Shown: piece after piece, positions 58,063-64,000 of the stretch
Layout: every line of letters starts with the position of its first letter
How positions within the stretch are numbered: position 1 is the first letter of the stretch
NCBI GenBank assembly: GCA_963555705.1
Contig: OY743168.1
Location: 98,307,425 to 98,371,424 of the forward strand
Source of the DNA: Ligustrum vulgare
Lineage: Eukaryota; Streptophyta; Magnoliopsida; Lamiales; Oleaceae
Reading direction: 5' to 3'
DNA: 64,000 nt
The notes under the pieces: model-generated
The model's input: the letters and a program-made list of their open reading frames with translations, nothing else
Databases searched by the model: none
Told to the model about the DNA's origin: nothing
Translations under genes and position numbers: made by a program

Positions 58063-58494
58063 TCATTCTTCTTCTTGTTCAATAGGTAATAAGTTGTAAT
58101 TTTCTTTTTCTATTAATGAGATATACATCATATTTTTCTTTTTATCTTTCTTAGGACATTCTAGAGATATATGTCCTATTTCTCCACATGAATAGCATTT
58201 ACATTTTCTAGGATTTTTAGGGTATGTTTTAGTGTTGTTTTGTTTTTGCCTTAAATATCTCTTATATGGTACTCTATACCTTTTAAATGTTTTATTGTAT
58301 GACTTTTTGTATTTATTAAATTTGTTTCTAAATTTATCTTTTCTATAATATTTCTTTTTCTTATATTTTCTTTCTAGATGACATCCCCATTGTGTTGCTT
58401 TATATTGTAATTTATCACAACATAATGATTTTTTACTTGCTTTATGGAATTTTATCATATTATTTGCTTCCATACATTTTTTTTGTTGTCTCAT
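58063..58494 (-). pseudogene. Pararetroviral coat protein C-terminal part with zinc knuckle
   Basis: 143 codons, strongly basic (KYKKKKYYRKDKFRNKF and similar), with CYSCGEIGHISLEC, a CCHC knuckle that binds the viral RNA. A second Cys/His group (CCDKLQYKATQWGCHLE) precedes it. In frame with the coat protein core upstream, separated by a stop at 58579-58581; it ends at a stop at 58063-58065. Confidence 0.75.
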
Positions 58495-58578
58495 TTCTAT
58501 AAATTGTATTCTTGCTCCTAGACTATTATTACTTAATGGTATTTCTAATTTTTCCCAATCCTTAAATAATTCTAAATT

Positions 58579-59178
58579 TCATGGGTTTGGTAATTTAAAG
58601 AATATTTGGTTCATAATTTTCATACCATATGTTTCTTGATTATATTCTGCTTTTTCAAAATATTCCCTAAATTCACATGCAAATTGTTTAAAGTAACACA
58701 TGTCACATATTGATAGATTTTCTAATAAATATCTATGTCTTAGTCTTGAGCTAATTTTGGTATCTCTGTCTATTACTAATGTATATTCTCTTTTTAATGC
58801 ATCTTCATATCTGCTTAAAATAGTTCCTATTTCATCTTGGTCATTTCCTCTAATCTGTCCTATAAAAGTTTCTGTTAAATTTCCCCACCATCTTGCAGTG
58901 GTTCCTATAAATGTATTTTCTAACATTAATTGTAATTGCTTTCCTGTTAATTCTTTGGTATATGCCATCATAGCCATAGATTTCATCCATAATTCTAATT
59001 CATGATCTACATCTTGCACAGATCCTAAATCTATCCATCTTCCTTCTGAACTAATTTGTGTTTCCAAACTTCTCCATGGTGTATATTCTATAGGATAATT
59101 TTTACTTGGCTTGGTGTAATATTTTTGTTGTGGTATAAAATTATTTGTTTTAAAATTTGTGTTTTGTCTTTGATTCAT
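58579..59178 (-). pseudogene. Pararetroviral coat protein core
   Basis: 199 open codons containing TTARWWGNL, a CDMCYFKQFACEFREYF segment and a C-terminal KLPNP, all matching the central coat-protein domain shared by badnavirus-like and related coat proteins. It would form the virion shell. Same frame as the coiled-coil segment upstream and the zinc-knuckle segment downstream. Confidence 0.75.
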
Positions 59179-59226
59179 ATATATTTCTGGTGTATTTTGT
59201 GGATTAGTATTACTTGTATTTTCTTT

Positions 59227-59577
59227 TTAAACTTGGTTAGTTCCTGGTTGCTGTATATACTCTGGTGGATTTTGTCCTGCTGGTATTAAAGCTCTTTGTT
59301 GTTCATTCATATTAATTTCTTCTATTTTAAGATTTTTAAATTTTTCTATATAATATTCTTCTGTTATGTAATCTGCTTCACCTTCTTCTTTAGGATTTTC
59401 CATAAATTTTTCTATTTGTTCAGTAATCATATTTATTCCTAATCTATTGATAGCTTTAAATTCTTTGTCAGTTATTATTCTTTTAGGTTTTCTTTTTTCC
59501 ATTTCATCATATATTTTTGTTATATTTTGGTTTATAATTTCAATATTTTGTTGTATATTATCTAATCTTTTAATCAT
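59227..59577 (-). pseudogene. Pararetroviral coiled-coil segment of the polyprotein
   Basis: 116 codons, largely helical with heptad-like spacing (RLDNIQQNIEIINQNITKIYDEM), in frame with the coat protein after a stop at 59227-59229. It may correspond to the virion-associated/assembly domain that precedes the coat protein. A further helical stretch at 59580-59740 lies in another frame, indicating a frameshift. Confidence 0.55.
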
Positions 59578-59740
59578 TTTTTCCTATTTCTTCTTCTTTA
59601 ATTGTTCTTATCATATTTATTTGTTCTATAATAGTTTTTTGCACTGTAATTTCTATTGGGTTTTCATAAACTCCTACCATATTTCCTATTTTATTTATTT
59701 TATCAGTTATTTGCTTAATTTGATTTTCTAAGGTTATTAA

Positions 59741-60130
59741 TTATTTTGATAGGTTACTTACATATTGTTTTACTTCTAATATTTGTGTGGGTATATTTTT
59801 GTTTATATCTTTATAATCATTAGTTATTTCTATCATTTGTTTTATTTCTAATGGTAAATTATTGATAATTTCTTGAACTTGTTCTGAATTTTTTGCTTGT
59901 TCTAAGTTTTGTTCTGTAGTTTTATCTAGACTTATTCCTAATTTATTTAGTAAAAATAAATTTGTCCATTTTAATTGTTTATGTTCTCCAAATCCTCCTT
60001 CTCCTAATAGTATAAATGGTATAAATTTTCCATATGTTTCAGTTATTAATGGCCAATGACTGTTATTTGGTAAATTTTTAGATTTATAATTATATACTCT
60101 AGGTTCAATTATTGGTAATCTTTTAGACAT
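59741..60130 (-). pseudogene. First ORF after the pararetroviral PBS
   Basis: 129 codons from ATG at 60130, 33 bases after the PBS. The N-terminal half contains GKFIPFILLGEGGFGEHKQLKW; the C-terminal half is helical. I do not recognise a family, though a small ORF in this place exists in badnaviruses and tungroviruses. A longer reading from 60175 would use GTG inside the PBS and is rejected. It is in a different frame from the following polyprotein. Confidence 0.5.
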
Positions 60131-60162
60131 TTTTCTAAATATATTTCTAAGTATAACTACTA

Positions 60163-60174
60163 GCTCTGATACCA
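60163..60174 (-). promoter_or_regulatory. Pararetroviral primer binding site (tRNA-Met)
   Basis: The minus strand reads TGGTATCAGAGC, a perfect 12-base complement of the plant initiator tRNA-Met 3' end. It marks the conventional genome origin and confirms the minus orientation. Confidence 0.85.
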
Positions 60175-60215
60175 CTGTGGGTTGGATCGTGAAAGTGAAA
60201 TTTTATTTTGCGGAA

Positions 60216-60485
60216 TTATAATCTTTGTCTAATTCTTCTTAAAAATCTTTCTTCAAATTCATCCATATATCTTATATCTTCTTGTCTAATTAAGTTTTCT
60301 TCTTTTAATTTTAAATATTCATTATGTTGTAAAACTAGCCTTTTAATTTCCCTATATTTTTCTATAGCAATTGGATCAGTATTTAAGTCTCTTCCTAATC
60401 TTTCCAATTCTAAATATTCTCTATGTAAACTTCTAATTAAATTTTTTCTTTTTTCGTGAAGTATATGTGGATCATAAACAGACAT
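60216..60485 (-). CDS. Small coiled-coil ORF upstream of the pararetroviral PBS
   Basis: An intact 89-codon frame, highly charged, helical throughout, with basic and acidic alternation (HREYLELERLGRDL, EEFEERFLRRIRQRL-like end). It ends 42 bases before the PBS, so on the circular map it lies at the end of the leader. Function unknown. A virion-associated or assembly factor is possible but not shown. The similarly charged remnant at 52340-52690 may be a neighbour on the circle. Confidence 0.45.
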   Translation of the reverse strand: MSVYDPHILHEKRKNLIRSLHREYLELERLGRDLNTDPIAIEKYREIKRLVLQHNEYLKLKEENLIRQEDIRYMDEFEERFLRRIRQRL

Positions 60486-60627
60486 AATATTTTTTTAATT
60501 ATGAAATAAAAATTTTATTGTAATTAAATTTTTAGGATTTATTATGTGTTAAATTTAATAAGATAATATGTGAAATAAGGTATTATTTATAATTTTAGTT
60601 AAAGGGTAAAATAGGTATTAATTTATG

Positions 60628-60660
60628 TTAGTAAGTTGTTAGTATTATTTTGTTACTAAG
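60628..60660. repeat. Right imperfect inverted repeat of the pararetroviral block
   Basis: GTTAGTAAGTTGTTAGTA then TTATTTTGTTACTAA; the complement resembles 52235-52268. See that entry. Confidence 0.4.
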
Positions 60661-60664
60661 TGTA

Positions 60665-61833
60665 GCTTTATCCATTTATTTTTCCTTTTTTGACACTGTC
60701 CACACAACTCTTCACTTCGGACCATTTTCATTTTCTTTTTGCACAGCTTAGCCACGTACATAATATTCGGTCCTTTTTAAAAGACCAAAAACAAATTTGT
60801 TCTTTTGCAGTTTGGTAATTTCTTGAACTTACTCAAATGTGTAAACATGTTAAACAACATTGACTTTAATTTATGAATGCAAATTTACTCGAGTAAACCG
60901 TCAATATTCGTTCGTTCGTTCCATTTTATTTTTTTTATTTTCCTATGAAGTCTAAAAAGAACGAATAATGTTATTCATAATTTCTTAGTCGGCAACTATT
61001 TTATTATTAGTATGAAAATTCATTTGACTGTTTTCTTTTTATTAATTATTAAAATCATGACACAAAGGATGTCACGTATGACGACTATTAAGTCGTTCAA
61101 TATTAATAACATTAGTCAGAAAGGATTAATTAATCATACACGGTAAGGCCATCGCCACCACCAACACACATATAATGGTAAGAAAGCAAGAAGTTGAAAG
61201 CAAATGGAAAAATATATAGCAAGAACAACCCCGGAACCAAAGGCGTTGCGTGTAAAACGGAACTGTCGGGTGTATGTGACACTCGAGCGGCAACAAGCCT
61301 CGCGTGGCGACAATGCACTTCTCCATCGGTGTCGATGTTGTGCATGTCATTAAGAGAGAAGGTGAGCCAGAGAGAAAATGAGGAGGATAGAGAGAAGGAA
61401 AATAATTAGGATTCGAGGTTAAATTGGGGTAGGGTGTGAATGAGGTTGGTATGTAAATTTATTTAATATTAAAAAGTTAATATAACCTGATTTTTGTACC
61501 CAAAAAAAAATTAAATTGAAAAATATCGACTTCTAAGTTATAATTGAAAAATAATTAATAATCAACAAAATCTATATTTCATAAAATATTACTCTCCTCA
61601 TTGAACACCATTCTGCACGTAATATCACTTCTTGCAAAAGTCAGATAACTTAAACTCCTTAAAATCTCTATAATTCATAATCCCTTCAAAATCGCCACTA
61701 CTCTACGAAGTCCCATCCTCAATTTCATACCAGCAATCTTCTTGAAACTCTAATTTAAGAAAATCCTGGAAAAAGGGAAAAAAAGAAATCAAATTGTTTC
61801 AATGTCTAGATATACTTGCAAGTTACAAGTTAT
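60665..61833. other. Intergenic region, small frames of unknown value
   Basis: Bases 61130-61400 are less AT-rich and open in three frames (for example minus 61126-61350, with a C-terminal hydrophobic stretch; plus 61194-61409), but none matches a family. The segment could be a gene remnant. The rest is AT-rich and non-coding. Confidence 0.35.
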
Positions 61834-62493
61834 TGTTGGGTGGATTTGTGAATAGTGACGCCAAATAATGAAAATTTGTAAATCCGTGCCGAAATTTGGA
61901 CAGAGTAACGGCAAGGAAAATACGAAACAAGAAAAAGAAGAAAAGAAGGAACAATGCCGAGGCAAGAGTTGGACTCTTTGTCCTTAAGTCGAATTTGCCC
62001 CGCAACGGTGCCTACGGATAACGGCAATCGACTCCCAAGATACAACGGAAACACTTGTGTTTGTAGCACTCCAAAACACAAGTACAACGAACCAAAATTA
62101 GGCTTATGTACTTCAAAGATGAAATGAAAGAAATCAAATCATTTGAATAAATGAATGATGAATTGATGAATTGATGAATGAAAAAAATAATACAAGCATA
62201 TGGGGTCTATATATAGATGTTGGAAAGTTGTATCTCAAAAGACACAACCCTTACAAGAGACACATCCTTTCAAATTTGTCTCTAATTGAAAAGACACAAT
62301 TATTGGAAATTAAAAGTCACAATCTTTCATATGAAAAAACACATCTTTTCATTTAAATTAATTCTAGAATATTTATTAATATTCTTTTAATTTTCCAATA
62401 TTGTCACAATTTTAAGTGGCTTAATTTTTCATTCACTATTAATGGTTCCACTTAAATAATCACATAAATTGGTCAAAACCAATTTTTCCAACA
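61834..62493 (-). repeat. 3' LTR of the terminal copia element
   Basis: The minus strand starts TGTTGGAAAAATTGG directly after the polypurine tract and ends CCACCCAACA, giving TGTTGG/CCAACA inverted ends. A TATA-like CTATATATAGA is present near 62210. The 5-bp flank is GTTAT (61829-61833); its partner is outside the window. Confidence 0.75.
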
Positions 62494-63049
62494 ATCCCCC
62501 ACATGAATGAAAATTAATGCAAATGCAATGCGAATGAAATGCAGACTCTAACAAATGGAGTACACACGACAAGTCATAGCATCAAGATAGGTAGCTTGTG
62601 GCCTTGAACCTTCTTTAGTTGAATACAATCGGATTTACTAGGCTAGTTGGTGAACGCGATGTCTTGAACCATCCAGCCGTTCGTGTAAAACCAAACAACT
62701 GTACCAACACCATGACTCATGTAACCTATTCGGTTCTCATGGTTGAGTCCATTTTGGCCCTGGACTACTCTTGGTTTCATAAGTGCTCTTAAGAGAATTA
62801 AGCCTCGAACTCTCGTAGAAGCGGCCCCACTTCACACTTATATAGGTGATCTCATACCTTTCTATCTTAAGATTATTAATCATTAAAAGTATATATGTAT
62901 ACTTATCCTTATACACATTTTACATAGCACTTTAAATTTTAGGAATGGGTATAAGTGCTTTATTCTGAATCATTTATGACTTAGTTGTCCCATTGAACCA
63001 AGATCTTGGGATCTCCAATCTACAAGGTTGGGTTTCCGTCATAGTAATT

Positions 63050-63988
63050 CTATTCAATAGGCTTTAGGCCCATTCCCCTCGAAAGATGGTATACTTGATC
63101 TCTTGCAAGTCCTTTCGTCAAAGGATCAGCCAAATTTTCTTTTGACTTCACATAGTTAATAGAGATTATACCATTCGATATTAATTGTTTAATGGTATTA
63201 TGTCTCCGAAGGATATGTCGAGACTTGCCATTATACATACTGTTTTGTGCCCTTGCAATTGCCAACTGATTATCGCAATGTATATTAATCGCAGAAACCG
63301 GCTTTTCCCAACATGGAATTTCTTCAAGAAAATTACGAAGCCATTCTGCTTCTTCACCGACTTTGTCTAACGCAATAAACTCAGATTCCATCGTGGATTG
63401 AGCAATACATGTTTGCTTAGACGATTTCCAGGACATGGCTCCACCTCCAATGGTAAATACATAACCACTCGTGGATTTTGAATCCTTAGTGTCAGATATC
63501 CAATTTGCATCAGTATATCCTTCTAACACCGCAGGATATTTTGAGTAGTGTAATCCATATTCAACCGTGTGTCTTAAATATCTAAGAACTCGGTTTAATG
63601 CCTTCCAATGTACAACACTTGGATTACTAGTGAATCTACTCAACTTGTTGACTATGTATGCTATATCTGGCCTTGTGCAGTTGGTAATATACATTAAACT
63701 ACCAATGACACGCGAATATTCCAATTGAGATATGGGCTCACCAGTATTCTTGGCTAAGTGAATACCTAAGTCAACTGGTGACTTAACCGGTTTATCGTCA
63801 TACGCCTTAAATTTCTTAAGTATAGTCTCAACATAATGTGATTGAGACAATGACAAACCATCCGATGTTTTAGAGATTTTAATCCCTAATATTACATCCG
63901 CCACTCCCATATCTTTCATGTCAAAATATTTTGTTAACATTTTCTTAGTCGAGGAAATGACTTTGGAGTTATTTCCCATAATTAGCAT
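63050..63988 (-). CDS. Ty1/copia polyprotein C-terminus (RT end and RNase H), partial
   Basis: 312 residues from the first Met inside the window, with the true start beyond the edge. [15 protein letters not shown] and the [20 protein letters not shown] block are the copia RT C-terminal signature. The RNase H segment includes [32 protein letters not shown] and HCDNQLAIA. It ends [10 protein letters not shown] and a short tail. It belongs to the pol that copies the element's RNA. No stop or frameshift is seen in the visible part. Confidence 0.9.
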   Translation of the reverse strand: MLIMGNNSKVISSTKKMLTKYFDMKDMGVADVILGIKISKTSDGLSLSQSHYVETILKKFKAYDDKPVKSPVDLGIHLAKNTGEPISQLEYSRVIGSLMYITNCTRPDIAYIVNKLSRFTSNPSVVHWKALNRVLRYLRHTVEYGLHYSKYPAVLEGYTDANWISDTKDSKSTSGYVFTIGGGAMSWKSSKQTCIAQSTMESEFIALDKVGEEAEWLRNFLEEIPCWEKPVSAINIHCDNQLAIARAQNSMYNGKSRHILRRHNTIKQLISNGIISINYVKSKENLADPLTKGLARDQVYHLSRGMGLKPIE

Positions 63989-64000
63989 ATCGTCAACATA

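Larger units (their letters stand above)
52235..60660 (-). mobile_element. Endogenous pararetrovirus (Caulimoviridae), near unit length, inactivated
   Basis: An 8.4-kb minus-strand block with all main caulimovirid parts: tRNA-Met PBS (60174-60163), coat protein with zinc knuckle, 30K-type movement protein, two aspartic protease motifs, RT-RNase H, a terminal ORF, a TATA box and a leader. Coat before movement protein in one frame, followed by a separate protease-RT-RNase H frame and a terminal ORF, is the arrangement I associate with cavemovirus/solendovirus-like genomes rather than badnaviruses; a tree would be needed to place it. At least six nonsense codons and two frame changes separate the open segments, so it cannot encode its proteins as it stands. 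The order suggests a circular genome opened between 52340 and 60485. It may still yield small RNAs. Confidence 0.85.
61834..64000 (-). mobile_element. Ty1/copia retrotransposon, 3' part, running off the window
   Basis: On the minus strand: RT C-terminus and RNase H frame (63050 onward to the window edge), an untranslated stretch, polypurine tract GTGGGGGAT (62494-62502) and a 660-bp LTR. The upstream pol, gag and 5' LTR would lie beyond 64000. The coding part is open, so the element may be fairly young. Confidence 0.85.

Noticed and set aside
59741..60175. Longer reading of the first pararetroviral ORF from 60175
   Set aside because: It would begin with GTG within the primer binding site; the ATG at 60130 is the sensible start.
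61126..61409. Small cysteine-containing ORFs on both strands
   Set aside because: Three frames are open at once and none shows a signal peptide plus a known small-peptide motif; kept only as a note in the intergenic entry.

Overview
The window is nuclear DNA of a flowering plant, most likely a eudicot. It is AT-rich, with long poly-A/T and TTA tracts. It carries intronless plant genes (a SIAMESE-related CDK inhibitor and an F-box/LRR protein), Stowaway and Harbinger-type MITEs, Helitrons, Ty1/copia and other LTR retrotransposons, and an endogenous pararetrovirus. Genes are sparse; most of the sequence is transposon-derived. The species cannot be named from the sequence.

Layout. 1-5.9 kb: AT-rich MITE territory with a nested inverted-repeat structure (about 2.27-5.69 kb). 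6.2-6.5 kb: the SMR gene. 8.68-15.08 kb: an LTR retrotransposon with 201-bp LTRs, AATTA target duplications and a copia-style 3' repeat region. 18.96-27.32 kb: a very young, apparently gag/pol-less LTR retrotransposon on the minus strand, with 1835-bp LTRs, TTTTA target duplications and a tRNA-Met PBS. 27.3-31.9 kb: a possible multi-exon minus-strand gene that I cannot name. 32.4-42.0 kb: Stowaway MITEs, two adjacent Helitrons separated by a TIR element holding three ~355-bp tandem repeats, and a solo LTR. 42.4-45.2 kb: a 1.4-kb tandem duplication. 46.3-47.7 kb: the F-box/LRR gene. 48.2-49.2 kb: a second solo LTR, followed by a decayed copia 3' end. 52.2-60.7 kb: a near-unit-length, multiply broken endogenous Caulimoviridae genome on the minus strand. 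61.8-64 kb: the 3' part of a Ty1/copia element running off the window.

The most unusual content is a two-gene cassette found in both large LTR elements, each time antisense to the element. It encodes a basic cysteine-motif protein resembling the cysteine-rich nucleic-acid-binding proteins of carlavirus-like plant viruses, followed by an intronless LOG (cytokinin riboside 5'-monophosphate phosphoribohydrolase). In the older element (about 10.43-12.68 kb) LOG is open and the cysteine protein has two stops. In the younger one (about 21.42-23.56 kb) the cysteine protein is open and LOG has one stop. The two LOG frames are colinear over 654 nt and about 90 percent identical in protein. The 3' region of both copies carries the same three repeated hairpin-like motifs. 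In the younger copy each gene has its own TATA-like box and AATAAA. Where the cassette came from (virus or host), and whether it is expressed, cannot be settled from sequence alone.

The pararetrovirus runs as follows: PBS, short ORF, coiled-coil/coat protein/zinc knuckle/movement/protease polyprotein, a second protease with RT-RNase H, a terminal ORF, then promoter and leader. It has two separate DTGA protease motifs and small coiled-coil ORFs on the leader side of the PBS. It is inactivated by several nonsense codons and frameshifts.
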